Positions 41,377 through 50,046 of a DNA stretch of 64,000 bases are shown piece by piece. The notes under the pieces were generated by a model. The model was not told where the DNA came from and searched no databases. It was given only the letters and a program-made list of their open reading frames with translations. The translations under genes were made by a program, and so were the position numbers. How positions within the stretch are numbered: the first letter of the stretch is position 1; the number at the start of each line of letters is the position of its first letter. Location of the stretch: assembly GCA_964367935.1 (NCBI GenBank), contig CAYIYZ010000004.1, positions 146,361 through 210,360 of the forward strand, in the 5' to 3' direction. Source of the DNA: Scatomorpha sp964367935. GTDB lineage: Bacteria > Bacillota > Clostridia > Oscillospirales > Oscillospiraceae.

Positions 41377-42723
41377 TTAAGTCGTCGGAGTTTCCTCTAC
41401 AGTCGGCACTTCCGTACCGCCCGTAGCATCCCCTGTTGTGTCGCCTGTTGTGTCGCCCGTAGCGTCGCCTGTTGTATCGCCTGTGGTATCACCCGTGGTG
41501 TCACCTGTGGTGTCCGAGCTCGCCTGCAAAGATTCTATATAGGCATCCATATCGAAAAACGAGTCCATGCCGCCCTCTATCTCACCTGTCGTGGAATATA
41601 GATATCCGGTCTCGTCACGAGTCAGTATATTCACATGCTCTGCTGTTATCTCCTCATCCCATGGGTTTAAATACTCATTGACCATCGCAAGCCACTCATC
41701 TAAATATATACTGACATACGAGGTGCCCTTAACCGCATCTTGCGGATTGCCCGGCAAAAGGTGCATGCGGATATCCTCGGGGTCACACATCAAAAATTCT
41801 CTCGCTAAGAACGACATGTTTGCCGTATCGAGATCCGTTTCCAAGTTCTCAGTCACTATAGATATTATATCGGGTAGGTCAGGAATATTGCCGGCATCAA
41901 GCAGCTGATACGCCGCCGCTAAAAGTAGCGCCTGCTGAGTATCTATACGCCCTATATCCGCATTTGCATAGCCCATACGATAACGATACACGTGCATGGC
42001 AGATTCGCCGTCAAGTAACTGATATCCCGCCGCTATGTCTATATACAAATCCTGATCCGGCGCATTATAATACATGTTCATGGGAACATCAAAGTAAATG
42101 CCGCCTATGGTGTCTACTATATCCACAAAAGCATCTATGGTCACTATTGCATATGCATCCACCGAAAAGCCTAAAAGATCACGTACGCCGTCTACCAAAG
42201 ACTGTGCGCCATCGCCGTTTGCCACATGACCTGTCGCATACAGGCTGCTCGCCTTCTTCACCGATTCCGTCGAGTTCACAAGCGTGTCACGTGGTATGGT
42301 CACCACGTCCACCGTATGCTCCTCTACATTAAGGCTGACAACCATTATGGAGTCTATATTATAGCCCACTTGGTCACGTCCCGCCACGAGTATATTGTAC
42401 ACATTAGGGTCTCTACCCTCAGGCACATCACGGTCGGGCACCTCCTCTGTCGGTTCCGGTGTCGGTACCTCTGTTTGCTCCGGATTTGCACTCTCTGTAA
42501 CTTGCGGTGTTGTCGTACTTGTCGCAAGTCCCGGTCCGTCACCGCTCAGTGTCGGTGGTTCCTCCCACAATGAATACACGCCCACCACAACTAACAGCAC
42601 TACAAGCACACTGCTCAAGGCTATCATTGCCGCCTTTTGGCGCTTCTTTTTCTTGTTTGTATCAGTAGTACCTTCTGCTTGTGTTTTCTTTCTCTTATTC
42701 CCATACAGCTTCAATATCTTCAC
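41377..42723 (-). CDS. LytR-CpsA-Psr (LCP) family protein with Thr-Gly-Asp repeat tail
   Basis: 448 residues. A basic cytosolic N-terminus and one transmembrane helix (~32-52) are followed by a Pro/Thr/Glu linker. The LCP domain at ~105-370 has the polyprenyl-phosphate motifs DSIMVVSLNVEEHTVDVVTIPRDTLV and YRMGYANADIGRIDTQQALL. The last ~40 residues repeat the tetrapeptide D-T/A-T-G about eight times. LCP enzymes attach teichoic acids or secondary polymers to peptidoglycan. In an organism with SLH proteins and CsaB, it may attach the SLH-binding polymer. The tail is probably an extracellular spacer. Confidence 0.9.
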   Translation of the reverse strand: MKILKLYGNKRKKTQAEGTTDTNKKKKRQKAAMIALSSVLVVLLVVVGVYSLWEEPPTLSGDGPGLATSTTTPQVTESANPEQTEVPTPEPTEEVPDRDVPEGRDPNVYNILVAGRDQVGYNIDSIMVVSLNVEEHTVDVVTIPRDTLVNSTESVKKASSLYATGHVANGDGAQSLVDGVRDLLGFSVDAYAIVTIDAFVDIVDTIGGIYFDVPMNMYYNAPDQDLYIDIAAGYQLLDGESAMHVYRYRMGYANADIGRIDTQQALLLAAAYQLLDAGNIPDLPDIISIVTENLETDLDTANMSFLAREFLMCDPEDIRMHLLPGNPQDAVKGTSYVSIYLDEWLAMVNEYLNPWDEEITAEHVNILTRDETGYLYSTTGEIEGGMDSFFDMDAYIESLQASSDTTGDTTGDTTGDTTGDATGDTTGDTTGDATGGTEVPTVEETPTT

Positions 42724-42836
42724 CCTTATTTTTCTGTTTTATCTTTTAGGACAGCATTGCGCCACTTATTGTTCCCTTGCCTATTTTAATTTCGCCGGAA
42801 TTGTGTTATTATTTTCAAAAAAAAGGAGGTTTATTT

Positions 42837-43643
42837 ATGACCTTAAACGAAGTTCTTGATTTTTCTCTCTTAGGCATCTCAGTAAAAACCGTGCTCGGTG
42901 TAATATTTGTTGTTATTGCGGGTATGATACTCGGCAAAATCCTATGCAATGTCGCCGCTCGTGCACTCGAACGCAGAAAGACAGATGCCGCACTATCGAG
43001 ATTTTTAATCACCATGGTGAAACTGCTCGTCAGAGCCCTCACACTACTCATAGCACTCGATATTTTGGGCATACCCATGACTTCAGTTGTCGCCGCATTA
43101 GGTGTCGCCGGTCTCGCACTATCGCTTGCTCTGCAAGATATCCTCTCGAACGTGTTCTCAGGCATGACCGTCCTTATCTCTCGCCCTTTTTCCTCCGGCG
43201 ACTTCGTCGAACTCGCCGAGAGCTCAGGTGAGGTGACCGATATCGGCCTATTCTACACCAGCATCATCACGCCTGACAAAAAAATCATCCACATCCCAAA
43301 CAAAGATGTATGTTCCTCACGTATAATCAACGCCACAGAGAATAAGCAGCGTCGCATAGACATTAACATAGGCGTGTCCTACGATTGTGCGCCCTCCGAC
43401 GTCCGTGCCGCTCTTTTGCGTGCCGCCGAGGCGGAGTCACGCCTCTTACCCGAGCCTGCGCCCGCCGTCCTGCTCTCATCCTACGCCTCCAGCAATATCC
43501 AGTACATTCTGCGTTGCTGGACAAACACAGAGGACTATTGGGATACGCTATACGCCCTAAACGAGTCCTGCGGCGATTACCTCACCAAAGCCGGCCTCTC
43601 TATGGCGTACGAGCACATTGATTTGCGTATCATTAAGGATTAG
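42837..43643 (+). CDS. MscS-family mechanosensitive channel
   Basis: 268 residues from the ATG at 42837, with AGGAGG 7 bases ahead. Three membrane helices are followed by the pore-lining helix VVAALGVAGLALSLALQDILSNVFSGM and the cytosolic beta domain (FVELAESSGEVTDIGLFYTSIITPDKKIIHIPNKDV). It opens under membrane tension to release solutes. Divergent from the LCP gene. Confidence 0.94.
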   Translation: MTLNEVLDFSLLGISVKTVLGVIFVVIAGMILGKILCNVAARALERRKTDAALSRFLITMVKLLVRALTLLIALDILGIPMTSVVAALGVAGLALSLALQDILSNVFSGMTVLISRPFSSGDFVELAESSGEVTDIGLFYTSIITPDKKIIHIPNKDVCSSRIINATENKQRRIDINIGVSYDCAPSDVRAALLRAAEAESRLLPEPAPAVLLSSYASSNIQYILRCWTNTEDYWDTLYALNESCGDYLTKAGLSMAYEHIDLRIIKD

Positions 43644-43670
43644 TGGTGTGCAAACGATCGATGATCGTCC

Positions 43671-44045
43671 CTACAACACCGCCGCTATAGCTTCGACCTC
43701 TACAAGTACATTTTTCGGTAGGGTCTTTACCGCTACGCATGAGCGTGCCGGTTTACTCGTAAAGTACTTCGCATACACCTCATTAAATGCTGCAAAGTCG
43801 CCCATGTCCGCTAAAAAGCAGGTCGTCTTTATCGCATTTTCAAAATTAGTTCCGGCCGCTTCGAACACTGCGGCTAAATTCTGCATGACCAATTCCGTCT
43901 GCTCACTTATACCCTCGCCTCTTATCTCTCCCGTCTGCGCATCCAAAGGTATCTGTCCCGAGGTGAACAAGGTATTATTATAAACTATAGCCTGTGAATA
44001 GGGGCCTATGGCCGCCGGTGCTTTCTTCGTTTCTACTTTCTTCAT
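43671..44045 (-). CDS. ridA: RidA-family enamine/imine deaminase
   Basis: 124 residues. IGPYSQAIVYNNTLFTSGQIPLD near the N-terminus and TCFLADMGDFAAFNEVYAKYF and PARSCVAVKTLPKNVLVEVEAIA at the C-terminus are RidA signatures. The Arg of PARS binds the carboxylate of the imine intermediate. It clears 2-aminoacrylate made by PLP enzymes. The stop codon lies against a fragment of a GTAGGGACGA repeat (43650-43677). Confidence 0.95.
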   Translation of the reverse strand: MKKVETKKAPAAIGPYSQAIVYNNTLFTSGQIPLDAQTGEIRGEGISEQTELVMQNLAAVFEAAGTNFENAIKTTCFLADMGDFAAFNEVYAKYFTSKPARSCVAVKTLPKNVLVEVEAIAAVL

Positions 44046-44048
44046 CTT

Positions 44049-44501
44049 CTACTTATCCTTTCTTTCCGGCAGAGGTCGCATATATCTATATGAGTACTCC
44101 TGCTCCAAATTAACTATTTTATATCCTTCACTCGTCATACGCCAACGCATATTATACCACAATCCGCAAAAATATGTATACTCGCTTTTTCCCTCGCCCA
44201 TGCTCATGGGATTAAACAGCATCACACGCGTATCAGCGCTCTGCCTGTCCTCGGCTATTTTGCATACTAAATTGGACATGAGATGCTGTGAGCGTACCTT
44301 CATCATGACTCGTTTTAAAAACTCACTCATCTCCGCCACGTTTCCGCATTCGCCACCACTCGCCCTATAGTCTATATGGGCGTCTTCAGTAAAAACATCA
44401 TGCAGAGAGTCATAGTCTTTGCTGTCTATTATCTCCGCATAGCGTATAGTTTTTTCCTCTAAGTCTAACCTGTCGAGCAGGTATTTTATCCTCTCTTCCA
44501 C
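44049..44501 (-). CDS. NTF2/SnoaL-like protein
   Basis: 150 residues with the alpha+beta cone layout: helical EERIKYLLDRLDLEEKTIRYAEIIDSKDYDSLHDVFTEDAHIDYR, then long strands ending LWYNMRWRMTSEGYKIVNLEQEY. This fits SnoaL/bile-acid-dehydratase-like small enzymes or ligand binders. No substrate can be assigned. Three bases separate it from ridA, so the two are cotranscribed. Confidence 0.78.
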   Translation of the reverse strand: MEERIKYLLDRLDLEEKTIRYAEIIDSKDYDSLHDVFTEDAHIDYRASGGECGNVAEMSEFLKRVMMKVRSQHLMSNLVCKIAEDRQSADTRVMLFNPMSMGEGKSEYTYFCGLWYNMRWRMTSEGYKIVNLEQEYSYRYMRPLPERKDK

Positions 44502-44619
44502 GACACTCTCCCCCTCACGAAATCTACGCCACTCATTTTATCACAGCGTTACCTCATCCGCAATCGGCTTTTTTAACTTTGCACACATTTTTCACATTTA
44601 TTTCGGAAAGGACAGTACT

Positions 44620-44928
44620 ATGAACGACTTTACCCGCGCCGTTTACGAAAACGTAAAGAGTATTCCCCTCGGTTATGTAGCAAATTACGGCGTAATCGCC
44701 TTTTTATCTGGCAACCCACGGGGTGCACGTGCCGTAGGCTATGCCCTGCACAGAAATCCCGAGCCGGGAGTCATCCCCTGTCACCGTGTAGTTTTTAAGG
44801 ACGGGTCACTCTCGTCGGCCTTCGCTTTCGGCGGAGATAATGAGCAACGTCGTCTACTCGAATCAGAAGGCGTTCCTTTCTTGCCCGACGGCCGTGTCGA
44901 TATGTCAAAAGCCCTTTTCCTCAAATGA
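44620..44928 (+). CDS. MGMT-family protein (O6-alkylguanine-DNA alkyltransferase domain only)
   Basis: 102 residues, the DNA-binding and active-site domain without the N-terminal ribonuclease-like domain. IPLGYVANYGVIAFLSGNPRGARAVGYALHRNP carries the Arg finger and helix-turn-helix. The active cysteine is kept in IPCHRVV, unlike ATL proteins, which have Trp. It may repair O6-alkylguanine or flag it for excision. AAAGGAC is 6 bases ahead of the ATG. Confidence 0.88.
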   Translation: MNDFTRAVYENVKSIPLGYVANYGVIAFLSGNPRGARAVGYALHRNPEPGVIPCHRVVFKDGSLSSAFAFGGDNEQRRLLESEGVPFLPDGRVDMSKALFLK

Positions 44929-44982
44929 GTTATTGTAATGTTGGTCAAAATAACTATATATGTGTTTAGTTGTGCTATTGAC

Positions 44983-45011
44983 TTGCAATTTGTTTATAAA
45001 TTGTTTATAAT
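44983..45011 (+). promoter_or_regulatory. Promoter of the nucleoside-type ABC operon
   Basis: TTGCAA (44983-44988), 17 bases, TATAAT (45006-45011). TTGTTTATAA occurs just before and at the -10 as a direct repeat, a possible regulator site. Confidence 0.75.
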
Positions 45012-45039
45012 TTAAAAAATACTGATAGCAATAGGGTGG

Positions 45040-46605
45040 GTGATGACTTTGGAAAACACAGACTTTGTTATAGAAATGCTCAATATCACCAAAGTTTTTC
45101 CCGGAATTAAAGCCAATGACGATGTGAGCTTACGCTTGCGTCGTGGTGAAATCCATGCACTACTCGGCGAAAACGGTGCAGGTAAAAGCACGCTTATGAG
45201 CGTGCTCTTTGGACTTTACAGACCGGAAAAAGGTGAGATACGTAAAGACGGTAAAGCCGTCACAATCAGAAATCCGAACGATGCTACGGCACTCGGCATA
45301 GGCATGGTGCATCAGCATTTCAAGCTTGTCGATGTATTTTCCGTTTTGGATAACATCATGTTGGGCGCTGAGCCTGTATCGGGCGGCATCATTAACCGTG
45401 CCGATGCACGTCGGAAGGTCGAGAAGCTCTCTGAGGACTACGGCTTGAAGGTCGACCCGTCTGCGATTATCGAGGATATAAGTGTCGGTATGCAACAGAG
45501 GGTGGAGATCCTTAAGATGCTTTATCGTGACAATGATATACTTATATTCGATGAGCCGACAGCTGTGCTTACACCTCAGGAGGTGGACGAGCTCATGGAG
45601 ATTATGCGCAGTTTCACTCGTGAGGGCAAGAGCATATTGTTTATCACGCATAAGCTCTCTGAGATCATGGCGGTTGCGGACAGGTGCACAGTTTTGCGCA
45701 AGGGCAAGTACATAGGCACAGTGGATATAAAAGACAGCTCTAAAGAGGAGCTTTCTCGTATGATGGTCGGGCGTGATGTCAACTTTGTTGTTGAGAAGTC
45801 TGAGCAGAATTTGGGTGCGCCTGTTTTGGAGGTCAAGAACTTGACCATCGCCTCTAAGTTGCACAAAAACAAGGCTCTCAAGAACATAAACTTCACTGTG
45901 AGGCGTGGTGAAATCCTCTGTATAGCCGGAATAGACGGTAACGGTCAAACGGAGTTAGGGCACACGCTTACAGGTCTTGAGGTTCAGTCAGAGGGTAGCA
46001 TACTGCTAGACGGCAAGGATATCAGCCGCTCTACTGTACGTGAGCGTTCGGAGAGCGGGCTGAGTCATATCCCCGAGGACAGGCATAGGCACGGCCTCGT
46101 GCTTGATTATACTCTCGAGCAGAACTTAGTGCTCCAGCGATATAGGGACTCGGAATTTCAGAGCAAGGGCTTTATCAAACCCGTAGCTGTGCGTGAATTT
46201 GCCCAAAGACTAATAGAGCAATATGACATACGGTCGGGGCAGGGGCCTGCGACTATAGCTCGTTCTATGTCAGGCGGTAACCAGCAAAAGGCGATAGTCG
46301 CAAGGGAAATTGACAAAGAGCCGGAACTTCTTCTTGCCATACAGCCCACAAGAGGCCTTGACGTTGGTGCTATTGAGTACATCCACAGACAACTTGTAGC
46401 TCAACGTGACGCCGGCAAGGGCGTTTTGCTGATCAGCTTAGAGCTCGACGAAGTTATGAACGTGTCCGATCGCATCCTTGTCATGTACGAAGGCGAAATT
46501 GTCGGCGAGTTTAACCCAAAAGATGTAACAGTACAGGAGCTCGGACTATACATGGCAGGCGCTAAGCGTGATACTGTCAAGGAAGGGGAGGGTGAAAATG
46601 TTTAA
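45040..46605 (+). CDS. nupO: Nucleoside/sugar-type ABC transporter ATPase (NupO family)
   Basis: 521 residues with two ATPase domains. The first has GENGAGKSTLMSVLFG, ISVGMQQRVEILKML and ILIFDEPTAVLTPQEVDEL. The second has GIDGNGQTELGHTL, MSGGNQQKAIVAREI and a changed Walker B end (LLAIQPTRGLD in place of hhhhDEPTRGLD), typical of this family. It powers uptake of nucleosides or related compounds together with the two permeases that follow. GTG or ATG starts are possible here, but a TTG at 45049 (MENTDFVIEML) with GGGTGGG 8 bases ahead fits the family N-terminus best. Confidence 0.92.
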   Translation: MMTLENTDFVIEMLNITKVFPGIKANDDVSLRLRRGEIHALLGENGAGKSTLMSVLFGLYRPEKGEIRKDGKAVTIRNPNDATALGIGMVHQHFKLVDVFSVLDNIMLGAEPVSGGIINRADARRKVEKLSEDYGLKVDPSAIIEDISVGMQQRVEILKMLYRDNDILIFDEPTAVLTPQEVDELMEIMRSFTREGKSILFITHKLSEIMAVADRCTVLRKGKYIGTVDIKDSSKEELSRMMVGRDVNFVVEKSEQNLGAPVLEVKNLTIASKLHKNKALKNINFTVRRGEILCIAGIDGNGQTELGHTLTGLEVQSEGSILLDGKDISRSTVRERSESGLSHIPEDRHRHGLVLDYTLEQNLVLQRYRDSEFQSKGFIKPVAVREFAQRLIEQYDIRSGQGPATIARSMSGGNQQKAIVAREIDKEPELLLAIQPTRGLDVGAIEYIHRQLVAQRDAGKGVLLISLELDEVMNVSDRILVMYEGEIVGEFNPKDVTVQELGLYMAGAKRDTVKEGEGENV

Positions 46606-47863
46606 GAAAAGCGGCCCGCGGCTTGCAGACCGTGCCTTACCCTCAATTCTCTCGTCTGTAACTTGCGTACTCATAGGCCTTATTTTAGGCTTTATATGCC
46701 TTTGCTTTCTCAGTTGGCTCTCGCTTATCCGTGAGGCGGACGAGGGTACTGTCGTCACGTTCTCCGAGGTTGTTGCCACGGCTTACAACTACGGCTTTAA
46801 ACAGATACTTTTGGGTGGCTTCTACCTAAGACCTTTGGGTGTGGGTATGTTCTTGGCCGAGGCCGGCCCTCTAATTATGACGGGTCTCTCAGTTGCCTTT
46901 GCGTTTAAGACCGGTCTTTTTAACATAGGTGCTGCCGGTCAGTTTACACTCGGCGCCTACGGTGGCCTACTGTTTGCTATCATCTTCGGCATGCCTTGGT
47001 ATATCTGCCTTCTAGCGGCCACTCTGTTCGGTGCACTTTGGGGCGCCATTCCCGGACTGTTCAAAGCCTTCCTCAATATCAACGAAGTTATAAGTTCTAT
47101 TATGTTCAACTGGATAGGCCTGTACTTCGTCAATACTTTGATGTACGGTAACGGTACAGGTGCGATGTACGACAGTAACGCCACGAAAACCTGGGCTCTG
47201 CGTAACAACTTCCCGGATGCGGTCATCCCTGATTTCGGGATGGCGGAGTATTTCCAGAACCGCTCCACCACCATAGCCGTGTTCTTGGCTATTATCGTAG
47301 CTATCATCGTATATTTTGTTATAGAGAAAACTACCTTCGGCTATGAGCTGAAAGCCTGTGGTCACAATAAAAACGCCGCAAAGTATGCGGGCATAGACGA
47401 TAAGCGCAATATCATTTTATCAATGTTCATTTCAGGTGCTTTGGCAGGTTTCGGCGGCGGACTTTATTACCTCGCCGGAGTAAGTGAGTGGAGCCCGCTA
47501 AACTCAACCGCTCTGCCCGCCTTGGGCTTTGACGGAATAGCGGTCGCTTTGCTCGCCTCCTCGCATCCCTTGGGCACCATATTCTCCGCCTTGTTCATTT
47601 CACATATCTCGACAGGCGGCAGTTTCATGAGAGCTGCGGTATTCCCACCGGAAATCGCAGGCCTTATATCCGGTATCATCATTTATCTCTGCGCCTTCTC
47701 TTCTTTGTTCTCAAGTGGCTTTAAAACACTCTTTTCAGGAAAGAGTAAGACAGAAACGGCTACGCCCTTGCCTAAGGACGATGCAGAACCGCCATATGAG
47801 GAAGCGAAAGCACAACCAAGTGCCGACACGGTATCCCCATCCGATAAGGAGGTGTCCGACTAA
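46598..47863 (+). CDS. nupP: ABC transporter permease (NupP family)
   Basis: 421 residues from the ATG at 46598 (GGGAGGG ahead), overlapping the ATPase stop by 8 bases. There are about nine to ten membrane segments with GLSVAFAFKTGLFNIGAAGQFTLGAYGG and NINEVISSIMFNWIGLYFVNTLM, typical of the BPD_transp_2 family. The hydrophilic C-terminal tail of ~45 residues is rich in Pro, Lys and Glu. It forms the pore with NupQ. Confidence 0.93.
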   Translation: MFKKSGPRLADRALPSILSSVTCVLIGLILGFICLCFLSWLSLIREADEGTVVTFSEVVATAYNYGFKQILLGGFYLRPLGVGMFLAEAGPLIMTGLSVAFAFKTGLFNIGAAGQFTLGAYGGLLFAIIFGMPWYICLLAATLFGALWGAIPGLFKAFLNINEVISSIMFNWIGLYFVNTLMYGNGTGAMYDSNATKTWALRNNFPDAVIPDFGMAEYFQNRSTTIAVFLAIIVAIIVYFVIEKTTFGYELKACGHNKNAAKYAGIDDKRNIILSMFISGALAGFGGGLYYLAGVSEWSPLNSTALPALGFDGIAVALLASSHPLGTIFSALFISHISTGGSFMRAAVFPPEIAGLISGIIIYLCAFSSLFSSGFKTLFSGKSKTETATPLPKDDAEPPYEEAKAQPSADTVSPSDKEVSD

Positions 47864-48780
47864 TGCTACTACTCATTAAATACACAGTCTTATATACAGC
47901 GGTGCTGGGGCTTGTCGCCTTAGGCGGCATGTACTCCGAGCGCAGCGGTGTCATTAATATCGCCTTGGAGGGCATCATGGTAGTCGGCGGACTTGTGGGC
48001 GTTGTCGCTATTAACCTTATGCCCGCAGACAGCAGCGCCTTCATGATAGTCTTAGTCGCTACACTCGCCGCGGCTGCGGCAGGTGCTCTCTACTCGACTT
48101 TGCTCGCCGTCGCCTCCGTTAACCTAAAGGCTGACCAAACTATTGGCGGCACGGCACTTAACCTCATGGCTACCGCACTTGCAATGGTAGTTGCTAAGCG
48201 TTTCTCGGATTCGGGTAGCTCTAAAATGAGCTATAACAACGCACCTTTCTTGAGTGATGTCGGGCCTCTTGCCTTGAATGTGTTCTTTTACATTTGCGTC
48301 GCAGTCCTGATAGTTTCCATGATTGTCCTGTATCGAACTCGTTTTGGACTCAGACTGCGTGCCTGCGGCGAACATCCTCAGGCGGCGGACTCCGTGGGCG
48401 TCAACGTGTACGCTATGCGCTGGTCGGGTGTGCTCATCTCTGGTGCTCTCGGCGGTCTCGGTGGTCTTGCATACATTGTACCTTCCGTTCAGACTTGGAA
48501 CTTTGAAGTCGGCGTCGCCGGCATGGGCTTTCTCGCTCTTGCCGTCATGATCTTCGGACAGTGGAAGCCCGGCCGCATTTTCTTCGCCGCCGCCTTCTTT
48601 GCAGTATTTCGTGCACTGTCAAACATCTCCGACTCCACTTTCTTGGTCGCACTCGGCTGGCCGAGAGAAATCTATAACATGATGCCTTTCGTCGCCTCTA
48701 TGGTCGTACTCGCTTTCACTTCGAAGAGCTCAAGAGCACCTAAGGCAGGCGGTGTACCCTACGACAAGGGCTCAAGGTAA
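47863..48780 (+). CDS. nupQ: ABC transporter permease (NupQ family)
   Basis: 305 residues and about eight membrane segments, with GGMYSERSGVINIALEGIMVVGG and LKADQTIGGTALNLMATALAM; CGEHPQAADSVGVNVYAMRW is the cytosolic coupling loop. Its start overlaps the NupP stop as TAATG. The operon lacks the BMP lipoprotein that normally binds substrate for this transporter class. Confidence 0.94.
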   Translation: MLLLIKYTVLYTAVLGLVALGGMYSERSGVINIALEGIMVVGGLVGVVAINLMPADSSAFMIVLVATLAAAAAGALYSTLLAVASVNLKADQTIGGTALNLMATALAMVVAKRFSDSGSSKMSYNNAPFLSDVGPLALNVFFYICVAVLIVSMIVLYRTRFGLRLRACGEHPQAADSVGVNVYAMRWSGVLISGALGGLGGLAYIVPSVQTWNFEVGVAGMGFLALAVMIFGQWKPGRIFFAAAFFAVFRALSNISDSTFLVALGWPREIYNMMPFVASMVVLAFTSKSSRAPKAGGVPYDKGSR

Positions 48781-48805
48781 TTTTACATCTTAGGAGGTAA
48801 CTCTC

Positions 48806-49156
48806 TTGGCAGAGCACAATATTTTGAAAATGAAGTTAAATGAGCTCTATCCCTTATATATCGCAAAGGCGGAACGTAAAGGCAAAGCGGCAGCTGAGGT
48901 CAACGAAATCATCTGCTGGCTCACGGGATATTCCGCCGATGAACTCAGCACGAAACTGAACAGCTCGGATGACCTTGAAGGCTTTCTTAGCTCTGCACCT
49001 ACACCGAACCCGAACAGGGTGTTAATCACAGGCTCTATTTGCGGTGTGAAGCTCGCCGAGATCGAAGATCCTATCATGAAAGAGCTTCGTTACCTCGATA
49101 AGCTCGTAGACGAGCTCGCAAAAGGTAAGGCTATGGAAAAGATACTGAGAAAATAG
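48806..49156 (+). CDS. DUF2200-family protein
   Basis: 116 residues starting at TTG, with AGGAGG 8 bases ahead. EVNEIICWLTGYSADEL and FLSSAPTPNPNRVLITGSICGVKLAEIEDPIMKELRYLDKLVDELAKG match the conserved DUF2200 pattern. Function unknown. It may be cotranscribed with the transporter (26-base gap) and is closed by a strong hairpin. Confidence 0.88.
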   Translation: MAEHNILKMKLNELYPLYIAKAERKGKAAAEVNEIICWLTGYSADELSTKLNSSDDLEGFLSSAPTPNPNRVLITGSICGVKLAEIEDPIMKELRYLDKLVDELAKGKAMEKILRK

Positions 49157-49176
49157 CACAGATTTAACATGTTACT

Positions 49177-49209
49177 AATGCGGATAACAGCGTAGCTGTT
49201 ATCCGCATT
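49177..49209 (+). terminator. Hairpin after the DUF2200 gene
   Basis: A perfect 15-bp stem, AATGCGGATAACAGC/GCTGTTATCCGCATT, loop GTA, followed by TACTATTT. A probable terminator of the nup-DUF2200 unit. Confidence 0.75.
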
Positions 49210-49243
49210 TACTATTTCACGTGACTTTCATCATTTAACGCAC

Positions 49244-49273
49244 TTGTGCTATAGTGCTGTGACATGGTATAAT
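49244..49273 (+). promoter_or_regulatory. Putative promoter for bioY-malQ
   Basis: TTGTGC (49244-49249), 18 bases, TATAAT (49268-49273). The -10 is consensus, the -35 weak. The leader would include repeat family B copy 3. Confidence 0.5.
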
Positions 49274-49317
49274 GGTATCGTAGGATTAATACTATAGTTG
49301 AGGGTGCGGATTAGTTT

Positions 49318-49482
49318 TTAGTTTCTTTGCTTTTTTGTTTTTTATTTTTTAGTCGGGGCTTCGCCCCGAACTCAGGAGAGTTCCGTGCGTTGCGACGCAC
49401 AGGCAGGGGCTTTGCCCCTGCCCCCACGATTTTTATAAAAAAATCGAGCAAACTTTTAATCTGGCTTCGCCCCTAAAAACTG
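49318..49482. repeat. Intergenic palindromic repeat family B, copy 3
   Basis: GTCGGGGCTTCGCCCCGAAC, GTGCGTTGCGACGCAC, CAGGGGCTTTGCCCCTG and CGATTTTTATAAAAAAATCG (49427-49446), then AAACTTTTAATCTGGCTTCGCC, in the same order and orientation as copies 1, 2 and 4. It fills most of the 341-base gap before bioY and ends 15 bases ahead of it. Confidence 0.7.
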
Positions 49483-49497
49483 ACGGGAGGGATTAAT

Positions 49498-50046
49498 TTG
49501 AGTACAAAAAACCTATGTATGAGTGCCTTACTCGCCGCTACGGTCTGTATAGTCGCACCGCTCGCTCTGCCCATAGGCGAGGTCGCCATTTCCTTGGGTA
49601 GTTTTATCATCTATATCGTTGCGATAGTCGGCGGTCGCAAACTTGGGGTCAGTGCCGTCATCTTGTATATTTTAGTCGGCGCTGTCGGTGCCCCCGTGTT
49701 CGCAGGCTTTGTCGGCGGTGCTCACAGACTCGTTGGTGCTACGGGCGGCTTTATAGTCGGATATATACCCTGCGCCTATCTTATCGCCTTTTTCTCAGAA
49801 CGTTTAAATTACAGTAAGCTCTCACACGTTTTAGGTATGCTTTCGGGCACAGCCGTACTCTACATCATGGGCACACTTTGGTTCATGTTCGTCATGGATG
49901 TCGGTATAATGACTGCTCTCGCCGCCTGTGTATTGCCCTTTTTGCCTCTTGACGCTCTGAAAATGGTGTTGGCTCCCTTGGTAGCTTTACCCCTGCGCCG
50001 CGCTCTGCTACGTGCAAGACTTTTGGAGGTAAGCGATGTCACATAA
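49498..50046 (+). CDS. bioY: Biotin ECF transporter S component BioY
   Basis: 182 residues and six hydrophobic segments. It starts at TTG with GGGAGGG 6 bases ahead. The region LGVSAVILYILVGAVGAPVFAGFVGGAHRLVGATGGFIVGYI is the BioY signature with the G-x-x-G-x-P-V-F block. It takes up biotin with or without the ECF energising module. Biotin is needed by pyruvate carboxylase and BirA encoded at 28.6-32.5 kb. It overlaps malQ by 11 bases, an unusual pairing. Confidence 0.95.
   Translation: MSTKNLCMSALLAATVCIVAPLALPIGEVAISLGSFIIYIVAIVGGRKLGVSAVILYILVGAVGAPVFAGFVGGAHRLVGATGGFIVGYIPCAYLIAFFSERLNYSKLSHVLGMLSGTAVLYIMGTLWFMFVMDVGIMTALAACVLPFLPLDALKMVLAPLVALPLRRALLRARLLEVSDVT

Noticed and set aside
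41437..41520. Short tandem repeats as CRISPR or regulatory iterons
   Set aside because: They are 12-bp units in frame with the LCP protein tail and encode D-T/A-T-G repeats.
45160..45948. 262-codon minus-strand frame inside the NupO-type ATPase gene
   Set aside because: Antisense shadow of an intact ATPase; no recognisable domain and no promoter or ribosome site.
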